Shown: in pieces, positions 37,334-45,709 of the stretch
Position numbering within the stretch: position 1 is the stretch's first letter
How the letters are laid out: the number at the start of each line of letters is the position of its first letter
DNA from: Agrobacterium genomosp. 13 str. CFBP 6927
Lineage (GTDB): Bacteria; Pseudomonadota; Alphaproteobacteria; Rhizobiales; Rhizobiaceae
Direction of reading: 5' to 3'
Length of the DNA: 64,000 nt
NCBI GenBank assembly: GCA_900012615.1
Contig: LT009756.1
Location: forward strand, 715,730-779,729
The notes under the pieces: model-generated
What the model saw: only the letters and a program-made list of their open reading frames with translations
The model's database searches: none
What the model was told of the DNA's origin: nothing
Made by a program: the position numbers and the translations under genes

Positions 37334-38254
37334 ATGACTGTGCGTTTCGTCCGCCCTTTTTCAGTTGCAGCCTATCTTTCCCGCTATCTTGGTCTTGCGG
37401 CGCTTGTGCTTTTTCTCATCGCCGGCGGAATTCACCGTTTCGGGCCGTTGACGACGCCGGATCTTGTCGGGCTGCTTATGATCGCCGCTGGCATCGCGCT
37501 GGTGGCCGTGCTTCTGGCGCTGATCGGCCTTGAACGACTCTGGACAAAAGGCGCACGCGGTGGCCTTTCGGCGCTGGCGGCGCTGCTTCTCGCGGCCCCG
37601 CCGCTCGGCGTCGTCGGTTATGGTGCATTTCTTTACTGGCAGCAGCCAAAGATTTACGACATCTCCACCGATCTGTCCGATGTGCCGGAATGGCTGGTGA
37701 CGCCCGCGGCCAATCAGCAATGGCTGATACGGCCCGCAACCATTGCGAGGCAAGACCGCGACGCGCAGGCCGAGGCCTATGCCAGCCTCGCCGGACGCCG
37801 TTATGAAGGTGCGATAGATCGCATCTATGCCGCCGCCAAAAAAATGGCGGCAGCCCAGAATATTCGTATCGCCCACACCAGGGGTGTTATCGGCGCGGTC
37901 GAAGCCCCCTCGGCTGGCGTTCCCGAACAGGACAAGACGCCGCCCGCCGAAGAAGGGCCGGTGGAGGATTTGCCATCCATCGTGCCGGTGCCCATGGCCC
38001 GCCCGGCAGAAGCGCCACAACCCACCTTCTTTAACGGCAGCGGCGTGGTGTTGATGCAGGGCGAAACCCGCACGCGCATCTGGGGCCTGCGTTTCGATAT
38101 CCTCATCCGCCTCAAGGAAGAGGCGGAAACCACCATCGTCGACGTCCGCGTCGCCTCCCGCTATGGCCCGCACGATCTCGGCATGGGGGCTGCGATTGCC
38201 GAAGCCTATCTCGATGCGCTGGATGCGGAAATGCAGGGGTTGAACGACAATTGA
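37334..38254 (+). CDS. DUF1499 family membrane protein
   Basis: 306 residues. Three hydrophobic segments lie in the first 105 residues (about 18-34, 43-67, 80-100). The rest matches DUF1499: PKIYDISTDLSDVPEW, GRRYEGAIDRIYAAAKKMA, GLRFDILIRLKEEAETTIVDVRVASRYGPHDLGMG. An insertion rich in Pro and Glu (about residues 205-230) separates two halves. No strong Shine-Dalgarno precedes 37334; an in-frame ATG at 37250 is an alternative. Function of the family is unknown. Confidence 0.82.
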   Translation: MTVRFVRPFSVAAYLSRYLGLAALVLFLIAGGIHRFGPLTTPDLVGLLMIAAGIALVAVLLALIGLERLWTKGARGGLSALAALLLAAPPLGVVGYGAFLYWQQPKIYDISTDLSDVPEWLVTPAANQQWLIRPATIARQDRDAQAEAYASLAGRRYEGAIDRIYAAAKKMAAAQNIRIAHTRGVIGAVEAPSAGVPEQDKTPPAEEGPVEDLPSIVPVPMARPAEAPQPTFFNGSGVVLMQGETRTRIWGLRFDILIRLKEEAETTIVDVRVASRYGPHDLGMGAAIAEAYLDALDAEMQGLNDN

Positions 38255-38293
38255 TGTGTCGCTGACGCTACGCTCTTGATAAGAAACGAGAGT

Positions 38294-38340
38294 GTGCCGC
38301 CTGTTCCTTCTCCCCGGCGGGGAGAAGAAACAGGCGGCAC
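38294..38340. terminator. Large palindrome, possible bidirectional terminator
   Basis: GTGCCGCCTGTT at 38294-38305 pairs with AACAGGCGGCAC at 38329-38340; inside, TTCTCCCC (38308-38315) pairs with GGGGAGAA (38319-38326). The result is a nearly perfect 47-base hairpin between convergent genes. It has no long T-tract and could be a mosaic-repeat fragment. Confidence 0.65.
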
Positions 38341-38418
38341 CCGGTCGATCCAATCAGGGAGTAGAGTGAGAGGCGAGGTCACAACGCGCCCTGAAATGTC
38401 GCGTGCCAGAAATACCCG

Positions 38419-39327
38419 CTACGCCGGGAAATATTCCCCCAGCAGCGACGGCGCACCATCCGTCCGCACCTCACCCTTTTCGATCAGGTCTTCGATATGT
38501 GCCAGAACGGAAAGGGCTGCCGCCCCATGCAGGCGCTTGTCGGTGCTGGCATAGATGACCTTCACCATATCGGCGATCCGCCGGTCTCCATCTTTGATGC
38601 GCTTCAAAACCGCCTTTTCCCGCATGCGCCGATGGGCGCGCAAGCCCCGCATGAAGGCGGCGGGATCGGTGACCGGGCCGCCATGGCCGGGCAGGAACAG
38701 CCGGTCATCGCGGGTGAGCAGCCGTTCCAGCGAGGCCATGTAATCGCTCATCGCCCCATCCGGCGGCGCGACGATGGTGGTGGCCCAGGCCATCACATGA
38801 TCGGCGGAAAAGACGATGCCGCTGCCATCAAGCGCGAAGGCGGCGTGGTTGGCGGTGTGTCCCGGCGTATGCAGCGCGGTAAGCTGCCAGCCGTCGCCGG
38901 AAAGGCTCTGCCCGTCGCCAAGCGCGATATCGGGCGCAAAAGCGGTATCGGAGCTTTCGGCAAAGGGATTGGTCTCCCCCACATGCAGCGGCCGGGCGGC
39001 CCGGTGCGGGCCTTCCGCCACCGTCAGCGCCCCGGTCGCCTCCTTCAGCCGCCGGGCGAGTGGCGAGTGATCGCGATGGGTGTGGCTGACGAAGATATGG
39101 GTGACCTCGCGGCCATCAAGCGCTGCCATCAGCGCCTGAAAATGCGCCTCATCCTCCGGGCCGGGATCGATGACGGCGACGGAACGGTCGCCGACAATAT
39201 AGGAGTTGGTGCCATGGAAGGTGAAGGCGGAGGGATTGTTGACGGTGATGCGCTGAATGAGCGGGGCGACGGGAACCGCCTCGCCATAGGCCGGCTGGAA
39301 ATCGAGATCGAATGCCGGGTCCGCCAT
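38419..39327 (-). CDS. MBL-fold metallo-hydrolase (LACTB2-like)
   Basis: 302 residues. The metal-binding motif HTHRDHS (HxHxDH, about residue 81) is followed by the other metal ligands in HTPGHTANHAAF and FSADHVM. N-terminal TFHGTNSYIVG and IDPGPEDEAHF, plus a C-terminal winged-helix-like region, match the LACTB2/RNase-like group of beta-lactamase-fold hydrolases. Homologs cut RNA or thioesters; the substrate cannot be told here. Convergent with the DUF1499 gene. Confidence 0.92.
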   Translation of the reverse strand: MADPAFDLDFQPAYGEAVPVAPLIQRITVNNPSAFTFHGTNSYIVGDRSVAVIDPGPEDEAHFQALMAALDGREVTHIFVSHTHRDHSPLARRLKEATGALTVAEGPHRAARPLHVGETNPFAESSDTAFAPDIALGDGQSLSGDGWQLTALHTPGHTANHAAFALDGSGIVFSADHVMAWATTIVAPPDGAMSDYMASLERLLTRDDRLFLPGHGGPVTDPAAFMRGLRAHRRMREKAVLKRIKDGDRRIADMVKVIYASTDKRLHGAAALSVLAHIEDLIEKGEVRTDGAPSLLGEYFPA

Positions 39328-39529
39328 CGAGACCTCCTGAAAAATGCCATGCCACCCAGAGCCACGGCCTCAGCCGCGCCATCGCCAAGCCCTAACATGC
39401 CATGTCAGGCACGGCATCCAAAAAGCTTGGATTTTGTGAAAAAATAAGTCGCCGGGTCATTGCCGGGCCGGGCAGGCTTTGCTAATCAGGCCCGGTTCAG
39501 GCAGCGTCGTTTCGCCCACGCTGCCCTGT

Positions 39530-39604
39530 TGGGGCGTCGCCAAGCGGTAAGGCACCGGTTTTTGGTACCGGCATTCCCAGGTTCGAATCCTGGCGCCCCA
39601 GCCA
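39530..39604 (+). tRNA. tRNA-Gln (anticodon TTG)
   Basis: Acceptor stem TGGGGCG (39530-39536) pairs with CGCCCCA (39594-39600). The D arm is GCC-loop-GGC, the anticodon stem CCGGT/ACCGG carries the loop TTTTGGT (anticodon TTG), and the T arm is CCAGG-TTCGAAT-CCTGG. CCA is encoded at 39602-39604. Confidence 0.97.
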
Positions 39605-39686
39605 ATGCTTTATCTTTCGTGGCTTGGCTCGCGCGAGATCGCAAAAGATTTAGCCATCACTCACTAAATTGAGATCGCCCTACACA

Positions 39687-39974
39687 TCATTTTACTGTGT
39701 CGGATGGCGCCTTTCGAAGGGCTGCTGCCTTTTCTCGTGCTATTCCAAACCGATTTCCTGCAAGACCGAACAACAGAACGAACAATGGGACTGCGACAAT
39801 CCATCCTGCTAATCCTCGACCGGCACTAGCAATGCCAAAACCGGGAAGAAACAGCGCAAATATAAGCCCAAATAAAGCTCCAACAGTGGTCCATCTTTGT
39901 TGTGTTGTCGTCCAAGCCAATCGAATAAAATGACGATGCAAGAAACGTGCTGTAGCGCGGTAACTAAGTTGCAA
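39687..39974 (-). CDS. Possible small membrane protein
   Basis: 95 residues from a TTG start with AAGGAAA about 6 bases upstream. Two hydrophobic stretches (about residues 32-53 and 57-74) suggest a small membrane protein with a basic N-terminus (RATARFLHRHFIRL). The region is more AT-rich than its surroundings and sits 83 bases from tRNA-Gln, so it may be acquired. I do not recognise the family; it could be a chance ORF. Confidence 0.42.
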   Translation of the reverse strand: MQLSYRATARFLHRHFIRLAWTTTQQRWTTVGALFGLIFALFLPGFGIASAGRGLAGWIVAVPLFVLLFGLAGNRFGIAREKAAALRKAPSDTVK

Positions 39975-40206
39975 TGATGTTTCCTTGTGCCTATTTAAGA
40001 TTGCGATTCAGCAAATGGCATAGTCAATAAAAAAGGTCGCGACAAGGGCGGTTTTAGTCCTGCAATATCAGGCTGGTGTAGCAGTCACAATTTTTTGCCC
40101 AATCCAGTTCGCTCGGGCTTTGTAGAGCGTCGCGTCAAACTCCATTTCGGTTGTTCTCCGCTGACTTTGCCTTCAGTACGAGAGTGAGAGGTCGCAATCA
40201 GCCACG

Positions 40207-40240
40207 CAAAAAACGCCGCGCATCCAGAGACACGCGGCGT
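40207..40240 (-). terminator. Terminator after mqo
   Basis: Read on the minus strand, ACGCCGCG (40240-40233) pairs with CGCGGCGT (40220-40213), then a run of six T (40213-40208). It ends 25 bases after the mqo stop at 40265. Confidence 0.9.
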
Positions 40241-40264
40241 CCAATCCTAAATCGCACTCAAGCC

Positions 40265-41998
40265 TTAAAGCGCGATATCCGGCACCTTCTTCACCGGCGC
40301 ACCCGCAGGCGCCGCACCGGCGCCCTTCAGCGCCTCAAGGTCGATCTGCGGCGGGGTGGGCAGCTGCAGGTGTTCGGCGGTATAGGCCCATTCCTGCTGC
40401 ACCTTTTCCGGGTCGTCATTGAGCTTCGTGCCGTAGCTCGGCACGATCTGGCGGATCTTGGCCTGCCATTCAGGCGTCGCCACCTTGTCCTTGAAGACCT
40501 TTTCCAGAACGCTGAGCATGATCGGGGCGGCCGTGGAAGCGCCCGGCGAAGCGCCGAGCAGGCCGGCGATGCTGCCGTCCTTGGCGGCGACGACTTCGGT
40601 GCCGAGCCGCAGAACGCCGCCCTTTTCTTCGTCGCGCTTGATGATCTGCACGCGCTGGCCGGCCTGCCACAGGCGCCATTCGCCCTGCTTGGCATTCGGG
40701 AAATATTCCTTCAGCGCGGCAAAACGGTCGTCATCCGACATCATCAGCTGGCCGGCGAGATATTCCACCAGCGGATATTCATCGATGCCCACCCGCACCA
40801 TCGGCCAGGCATTGCTGGTCGTCACGGAGGAGACGAGATCGAAATAGGAGCCTTCCTTCAGGAACTTGGTCGAGAAGGTGGCGAAAGGTCCGAACAGGAT
40901 GACACGCTTGCCACCCAGCACGCGGGTATCGAGATGCGGCACCGACATGGGCGGCGAGCCGACCGAGGCCTTGCCATAGGCCTTGGCCAGATGCTGCATC
41001 GTCACGTCAGGATTTTCGTTGATGAGGAACGAGCCGCCCACCGGGAAGCCGGCATAGTCGTCCGCTTCCGGAATGCCGGACATCTGCAGCAGATGCAGTG
41101 CGCCGCCGCCGGCGCCGATGAACACGAATTTCGCATCCACCACCTGTTCGGCATCGGTCTTGGTGTTGGCATAGGTCACGCGCCAGCTGCCATCGGCATT
41201 GCGCTGGATGTCGGAAACCTCGCTATTGACCTGAAGGTCGAAATTCTGGTCGCCCTGCAGATGCGATACGAATTGCCGGGTGATTTCGCCGAATTCCATG
41301 TCGGTGCCGAGCGGCGACCATGTCGCGCCGATCTTCTGGGAAGGATCGCGGCCTTCCATCATCAGCGGCACCCACTTCTTGATCTGCTCGGGATCGGTGG
41401 AATATTCCATGCCGGCGAACAGCGGGCTGGCTTTGAGCGCCTGATAGCGCTTTTCCAGATAGGCGACGTTTTCATCACCCCAGACGAAGCTCATATGCGG
41501 CGTGTGGTTGATAAAGGAGCGCGGGTTCTTCAAAACGCCGTTACGCACCTGCCATGCCCAGAACTGTCGGGAAATCTGGAAGGATTCATTGATGTTGACG
41601 GCCTGGCTGATCTTGATGTTGCCGTTGTCGTCTTCCGGTGTGTAGTTGAGTTCGGCAAGCGCCGAGTGGCCGGTGCCGGCATTGTTCCAGCCGTTCGAGC
41701 TTTCAAGCGCCACGCCATCCAGCCGCTCCAGCATCTGCATCGACCAGGTGGGTTCGAGTTCACGCAGCCACACACCGAGCGTCGCGCTCATGATGCCGCC
41801 GCCGATCAGAAGCACGTCGACCTTCTTGGCAGCCGTGTTGGCGAGAAGCGGGGAAGAGGGCAGCGCCGCTGCGGCAATCCCGGCGAGCGCACCGCCCAGA
41901 ACCTGTCGGCGGTTCATCGGGATCGCGTGGGAAAGGGTGGTTTCCTGGGAAAGATCAGTGAGCTGGGATTTGTCTTGATCGATGGGAGTCACGGCCAT
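40265..41998 (-). CDS. mqo: Malate:quinone oxidoreductase
   Basis: 577 residues from the ATG at 41998. Mqo oxidises malate to oxaloacetate and passes electrons to quinone at the inner membrane. The FAD-binding fold [18 protein letters not shown] is near residue 65, followed by [24 protein letters not shown], the most characteristic Mqo block. Later [18 protein letters not shown] and [23 protein letters not shown] also fit. A stretch [17 protein letters not shown] (about residues 28-45) looks like a Tat signal. Another ATG at 41917 would begin just before it. A terminator follows the stop. Confidence 0.94.
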   Translation of the reverse strand: MAVTPIDQDKSQLTDLSQETTLSHAIPMNRRQVLGGALAGIAAAALPSSPLLANTAAKKVDVLLIGGGIMSATLGVWLRELEPTWSMQMLERLDGVALESSNGWNNAGTGHSALAELNYTPEDDNGNIKISQAVNINESFQISRQFWAWQVRNGVLKNPRSFINHTPHMSFVWGDENVAYLEKRYQALKASPLFAGMEYSTDPEQIKKWVPLMMEGRDPSQKIGATWSPLGTDMEFGEITRQFVSHLQGDQNFDLQVNSEVSDIQRNADGSWRVTYANTKTDAEQVVDAKFVFIGAGGGALHLLQMSGIPEADDYAGFPVGGSFLINENPDVTMQHLAKAYGKASVGSPPMSVPHLDTRVLGGKRVILFGPFATFSTKFLKEGSYFDLVSSVTTSNAWPMVRVGIDEYPLVEYLAGQLMMSDDDRFAALKEYFPNAKQGEWRLWQAGQRVQIIKRDEEKGGVLRLGTEVVAAKDGSIAGLLGASPGASTAAPIMLSVLEKVFKDKVATPEWQAKIRQIVPSYGTKLNDDPEKVQQEWAYTAEHLQLPTPPQIDLEALKGAGAAPAGAPVKKVPDIAL

Positions 41999-42385
41999 AC
42001 CTGATTCTTGTTTTGTGTTAAAAACATTCCTCCCGAACGCCCCGTTATAGCAAAGCGTAAACCGGCACAACCCGGACTCATTCACTCCAGTTCAGGCGTT
42101 TTTGCAGGGGTTTTGCCGGGACATAAGGTCGCAACGGTGAATTTCACGGCTTTGCCGATCGTCATTTTTTAGGGTTGCGAAGATTAGGCGCGGCTTTCAA
42201 ACGGTTGAAAAGGGCCTGCGCGCCGGATGTCGCGAAAAGCTGGGTGATCCACCCTTTGCCAGACGGCGGCGACCGCGCCGCGCCGCGATGGGCGAAAATT
42301 TTTTCAGAAAAATGACAATAGTCCCCAAAAAGTGAAAGGCCCGCCGGTTCGGGCGGGCCTTGTTTTCTGTCTTCGGGCTGAAAAC
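41999..42385. other. Intergenic region upstream of mqo
   Basis: 387 bases. It contains the mqo promoter zone and, at 42322-42361, the terminator of the next minus-strand gene. No gene or clear RNA was seen. Confidence 0.5.
42322..42361 (-). terminator. Terminator after the 42.4-kb lipoprotein gene
   Basis: AAGGCCCGCC at 42336-42345 pairs with GGCGGGCCTT at 42352-42361; on the minus strand it is followed by CACTTTTTGG. It lies 25 bases beyond the stop at 42386. Confidence 0.88.
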
Positions 42386-42808
42386 TCAGTTTGCGGCGAG
42401 GAATTCCGCGCAGTAGCTCGGACCGTTGACGCCGGGACGGTCGGAGACCGTGCGCACCGAGGTGATCTTGTAGTCGCTGGAAACGACGAGCTGCACCGTG
42501 CAGGAGAGCGAGGCGGTGCGGGCAGGCGAGATCTGGCGACCCTTCTTGCCGTCCTTGCCCTCTTCGAACTTGGCCGGAATGGTGGCCTTCTTGTAGCCGC
42601 CGCGCCAATTATAGACGGTCGAGCTGCCTGTCTCCGTGTCGCTCAGCGGCGGGCCGAATTTTGCGAAGAAAATACCTGCCGACTGACCGACCCACCGCGT
42701 TTCCACGGGGCTCTTCTGGGTGAAGGAAGGGGTGGAGCCGCCCGTGGAGGTGGTGCAGGCCGAGAGCGCAATGGCAAACGCTGCAAGCGTTACGCTGCGA
42801 AATAGCAT
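42386..42808 (-). CDS. Putative lipoprotein of unknown function
   Basis: 140 residues. The signal peptide ends in a lipobox (AIALSAC, cysteine near residue 18). The mature part includes TRWVGQSAGIFFAKFGPPLSDTETGSSTVYNWRGGYKKATIP and a later CTVQLVV strand. Similar GPP-containing lipoproteins occur in rhizobia (the segment is weakly SmpA/OmlA-like), but I cannot assign a function. A second cysteine (SYCAEF) near the C-terminus could pair with the one in SLSCTV. Confidence 0.82.
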   Translation of the reverse strand: MLFRSVTLAAFAIALSACTTSTGGSTPSFTQKSPVETRWVGQSAGIFFAKFGPPLSDTETGSSTVYNWRGGYKKATIPAKFEEGKDGKKGRQISPARTASLSCTVQLVVSSDYKITSVRTVSDRPGVNGPSYCAEFLAAN

Positions 42809-43072
42809 GGTGAAATGTCCTTTGTGCCGTGTCCGGCTTCCCGCCGGTCATTCCGTTCCCCTAGCAGATTTGACGGCGACGGGCAGGGGAGGTATGCGGC
42901 TTGACGAAAATTTCCTGCCACAATTGCTTTTTTGTAACGTTTTCCAGCATGCTGTCCCGCGCAACAGGCACTTGGCCGCCGCCCTTCGCCGCACCGCGAA
43001 AACTTGTCATAAAAAATGCAAGATGCCGCTTGTCGAACGCCGGAGGCTGGTCTATAGAAGCGCCGCTGGTCA

Positions 43073-43149
43073 CGGAGTGTAGCGCAGTCTGGTAGCGCAC
43101 CACGTTCGGGACGTGGGGGTCGGAGGTTCGAATCCTCTCACTCCGACCA
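43073..43149 (+). tRNA. tRNA-Pro (anticodon CGG)
   Basis: Acceptor CGGAGTG (43073-43079) pairs with CACTCCG (43139-43145). The anticodon arm CCACG/CGTGG carries TTCGGGA (anticodon CGG), and the T arm is GGAGG-TTCGAAT-CCTCT. CCA is encoded at 43147-43149. Confidence 0.96.
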
Positions 43150-43512
43150 GCTTAAGCCCTGTCCCGACGGCTTCTTCTTCACAATCTCAGCAGTTCCCGG
43201 CTTCGGCAACAAAGAGCCCTTGCATTCTTCGCCATTCGCGGCGGCAAAACTGTCACCACATCTTCACAATTTCTGGTTTATCGACATCACGCGATGCTGA
43301 CGCGACACGGCGCGGGGCCTGAGAGAATTTTTGCTATTCTCTTCTATTGAATATTTCCAGATTCAGAATATAAATCGCAATTAATATTGTAAGATCTGAG
43401 TATACATCTCCGATTTGAGGGGGAATATCGGCTTTTTTGCCGCTTTTTTTGATTTTTAAGCCGTCATTCTGAGCTTCATTATTTTCTATCATACTATTTT
43501 TGAGGATTAGAG
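43150..43512. other. AT-rich leader between tRNA-Pro and the holin-lysozyme gene
   Basis: 363 bases, clearly more AT-rich than most of the window after about 43320. A hairpin lies at 43322-43342 (AGAGAAT/ATTCTCT). It probably holds the promoter of the 43513 gene. No 3' tRNA duplicate (attachment-site repeat) was seen downstream. Confidence 0.5.
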
Positions 43513-44691
43513 ATGAATCCATTGGTTGCCATTGCCATTGCACTGGTCCCGGACCTGGTTCGATTGATTGCCGGAGACAAGGCCGGAGCCTTTTCGGAGA
43601 AAGTAGCCGCTGTGGTCAAAGAGAAGACCGAGACCGATGACGGCGGGGCGGCACAAGCCAAGGTTGACGCTGATCCGCAGGTGAGAGCGCAATTGCAGAA
43701 GGCGCTTGTGGACGCCGCCTTGAACGAGACAAAAGAGCAAAATCGCGCCGAGGAAGCAAAACGCGAAATCGAGTTTGAGGCGCTGAAAGAACAATTCGCT
43801 GAGGCGGGCCGCGAGCGCGAAGACGCGATGATACGGTTCCGCGAGGAATTGCAAAGCATCCAGAACGCCCGAAGCTTCTATGCCGACCTTGCAAAGTCCG
43901 GCAATCCGGCGGCCTGGATCAATCCCTTGCTGTCGGTCGTCATCACGCTTGGATTTTTAGCGCTTGTCTATCTGCTGCTTTACGCTCCGGCGCAGGATGT
44001 CGAAAAGAATCAGGTCTTCAATATCGCTCTCGGTGCCCTGGCCACCGCTTTCGCGACCGTCATCGGGTTTCACTTCGGTTCTTCTTCGGGGTCTAAGCAG
44101 AAGGACAATGTCAATGCGGCGATAATGGCCGAACAGGTCGCGAAGCTGGAAGAACAGCAAGGCGGGCCTGTTTCAAGAGATAAGGCGCGCGCTGGCGAAA
44201 TAGCCGATAGCCGATCTGAAACCACCAAATCCACGGGGTCCGGCTCCGGTGATCTTTTCAACCAGAAGGCCCCTGGAATCATGGCGGATCTGATGAAGGA
44301 TGTCGGCATCACCGATTTTCAGGCGGGCGGCATCCTGGGCAATATCGGGCATGAATGCGCCGGCTTCAAGCATTTTCAGGAGATCGGTGTAAAGCCGCCA
44401 AAGGGCGGCTGGGGGTGGTGCCAGTGGACCGGCGTTCGCCGTACCGCCTTTATGCAATGGATCGCGCAGCGGGGATACGCCCCCGAATCCGACGAGGCCA
44501 ATTACGGTTTTCTTGTCTATGAATTGAATGGCAGCGAGCAAAGCGCTCTGGCGCATCTCAAAAAGACGGGCAGTCTGGAAGAGGCGACAAAAAGCTTCAT
44601 GGAAAAGTTCGAACGGCCCGGCGCTCCCCACCTCAATAGCCGTCTTGCTTGGGCAAAACGCGCAATGAAAGCTTTCGGGGAGGGCGTATAG
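43513..44691 (+). CDS. Holin (GTA 3TM type) fused to a phage tail-lysozyme domain
   Basis: 392 residues. The N-terminal half fits the 3TM phage/GTA holin family: a hydrophobic N-terminal helix, a charged coil (about 25-125), transmembrane segments at about 137-158 and 169-190, and the trailing HFGSSSGSKQKD typical of these holins. A low-complexity linker (about 215-245, SRSETTKSTGSGSGD) leads to a Phage_lysozyme2-like domain (about 257-390): DLMKDVGITDFQAGGILGNI, the catalytic-glutamate region GHECAGFKHFQEIG near 280, and WGWCQWTGVRRTAFMQW. It would anchor a peptidoglycan hydrolase in the inner membrane. The 44692 gene begins at the base after the stop. Confidence 0.85.
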   Translation: MNPLVAIAIALVPDLVRLIAGDKAGAFSEKVAAVVKEKTETDDGGAAQAKVDADPQVRAQLQKALVDAALNETKEQNRAEEAKREIEFEALKEQFAEAGREREDAMIRFREELQSIQNARSFYADLAKSGNPAAWINPLLSVVITLGFLALVYLLLYAPAQDVEKNQVFNIALGALATAFATVIGFHFGSSSGSKQKDNVNAAIMAEQVAKLEEQQGGPVSRDKARAGEIADSRSETTKSTGSGSGDLFNQKAPGIMADLMKDVGITDFQAGGILGNIGHECAGFKHFQEIGVKPPKGGWGWCQWTGVRRTAFMQWIAQRGYAPESDEANYGFLVYELNGSEQSALAHLKKTGSLEEATKSFMEKFERPGAPHLNSRLAWAKRAMKAFGEGV

Positions 44692-45366
44692 ATGCCTGGT
44701 TTTGTCACTGGTGTAGATATTTTCTTCAAGATCGCGCTCGCGGCGATCGCCGCTTATGTCAGCTATCAGTTCGGCGCCTTCAAACAGCAGAACGATGATA
44801 TCAAGCTCGTGGTCGACCTGGCCTTTGCCAAGGAGGACCGCACCGCGGTTGCAGGTGTCACCCTCGCATCGCATTATTTTGCGCAGAAACGCATCCCCAA
44901 GGAATTTTACGACTCGGTAATGACCTCCGTCGGTAAAGACGGCAACAAGACTCTCGTCCTGGCGGCCACAAGCAGCGCCAATGAGATCGTGCAAAACAAT
45001 CCTGAAGTCGCCCAGCAGGTGGCGACGGCTTCGAACGCGCTTCCCGCCCGCGTATTTTTTCAGATCAGCCGGGAGGTGGATCGAGCAAAGGCCAAGGCGA
45101 TCGAGGAGATGCTGGAGGCACGGGCCGTATCACCAAGCCCGCAGGCCGTTTTTGTGCCCGGCATCGAGTTTGTGAACACGCCGATGCGCCAAACCGAGGT
45201 CAGGTGTTTCAGGAAGGAAGAGTGTGACACTCTGGGTGTGGGACTGGTCGAGTTTCTGAAAGAAAATGCCGTGCCGGCCAAATTGAACGACATGAGCGAC
45301 ACGTACGGAAAGTCCAAGAAGATTCTTCCCAATACTTTTGAAGTGTGGTTCTCCCCGCTCTCTTAA
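44692..45366 (+). CDS. Membrane-anchored protein paired with the holin-lysozyme gene
   Basis: 224 residues. One N-terminal transmembrane helix (about 8-26, DIFFKIALAAIAAYVSYQF), then a helical region (about 35-115) with KEDRTAVAGVTLASHYFAQKRIPKEF. The C-terminal ~65 residues read EVRCFRKEECDTLGVGLVEFLKENAVPAKLND up to VWFSPLS, a beta-alpha-beta pattern reminiscent of LytR_C-like peptidoglycan-binding or -associated domains; that comparison is inference. There are no intervening bases after the upstream stop, so the pair is one operon. I do not recognise a named family. Confidence 0.72.
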   Translation: MPGFVTGVDIFFKIALAAIAAYVSYQFGAFKQQNDDIKLVVDLAFAKEDRTAVAGVTLASHYFAQKRIPKEFYDSVMTSVGKDGNKTLVLAATSSANEIVQNNPEVAQQVATASNALPARVFFQISREVDRAKAKAIEEMLEARAVSPSPQAVFVPGIEFVNTPMRQTEVRCFRKEECDTLGVGLVEFLKENAVPAKLNDMSDTYGKSKKILPNTFEVWFSPLS

Positions 45367-45430
45367 GTTTGTGCGAGAGTCCTTCAGTTCAAGTCGAAGA
45401 GCTGATGCATTTAGCCCTATATAATGATTG

Positions 45431-45466
45431 AAGCCCGATGTTTGTTTGCGCACAAGCATTGGGCTT
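45431..45466 (+). terminator. Stem-loop after the holin-lysozyme operon
   Basis: AAGCCCGATG at 45431-45440 pairs with CATTGGGCTT at 45457-45466 (one G-T pair), 65 bases after the operon. Only a short T-run follows, so termination may be weak. Confidence 0.55.
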
Positions 45467-45502
45467 TCATGCCGTTGACCTGAAATCCTCCCTTTGTGAA
45501 AG

Positions 45503-45527
45503 GGAACGCAACGGCTCTTCGGCCGTT
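45503..45527 (+). promoter_or_regulatory. EcfG-type general-stress promoter upstream of a 25-residue protein
   Basis: GGAAC at 45503-45507 and CGTT at 45524-45527 with an exact 16-base spacer, 28 bases before the small ORF. Confidence 0.78.
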
Positions 45528-45554
45528 ATCCATTCACAACACATGGAGGATAAC

Positions 45555-45632
45555 ATGCTAAAGGGTATTGCACTGTGGGCTATGGGCGTTCCGATCTTCG
45601 TGATCATTCTGCTTTATATGTTCGTGTTTTAA
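45555..45632 (+). CDS. 25-residue single-pass membrane protein
   Basis: A short ORF (MLKGIALWAMGVPIFVIILL, then YMFVF) with an excellent ribosome-binding site, GGAGG 5 bases upstream of the ATG. Almost the whole peptide is one transmembrane helix. It lies between an EcfG-type promoter and a strong terminator, forming its own transcription unit. Comparable tiny membrane proteins occur in rhizobia without known function. It is probably induced in stationary phase or stress. Confidence 0.75.
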   Translation: MLKGIALWAMGVPIFVIILLYMFVF

Positions 45633-45660
45633 GCGGTACCTGACCAAAGGTTCCGCAACA

Positions 45661-45691
45661 AAAAAGGCGACCGTATTGCGGTCGCCTTTTT
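45661..45691. terminator. Bidirectional terminator between the small ORF and cysN
   Basis: AAAAAGGCGACCG at 45661-45673 pairs perfectly with CGGTCGCCTTTTT at 45679-45691 around a 5-base loop. T-runs occur on both strands, so it can serve both converging units. Confidence 0.93.
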
Positions 45692-45709
45692 CTGTTCATG
45701 CCGACATTC

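Noticed and set aside
42162-42608. Minus-strand open frame overlapping the 42.4-kb lipoprotein gene
   Set aside because: It runs through a terminator and overlaps the better-supported lipoprotein gene in another frame.
43073-45700. Integrated prophage at tRNA-Pro
   Set aside because: No integrase, structural genes or attachment repeat are visible; only a two-gene lysis-like module is present.
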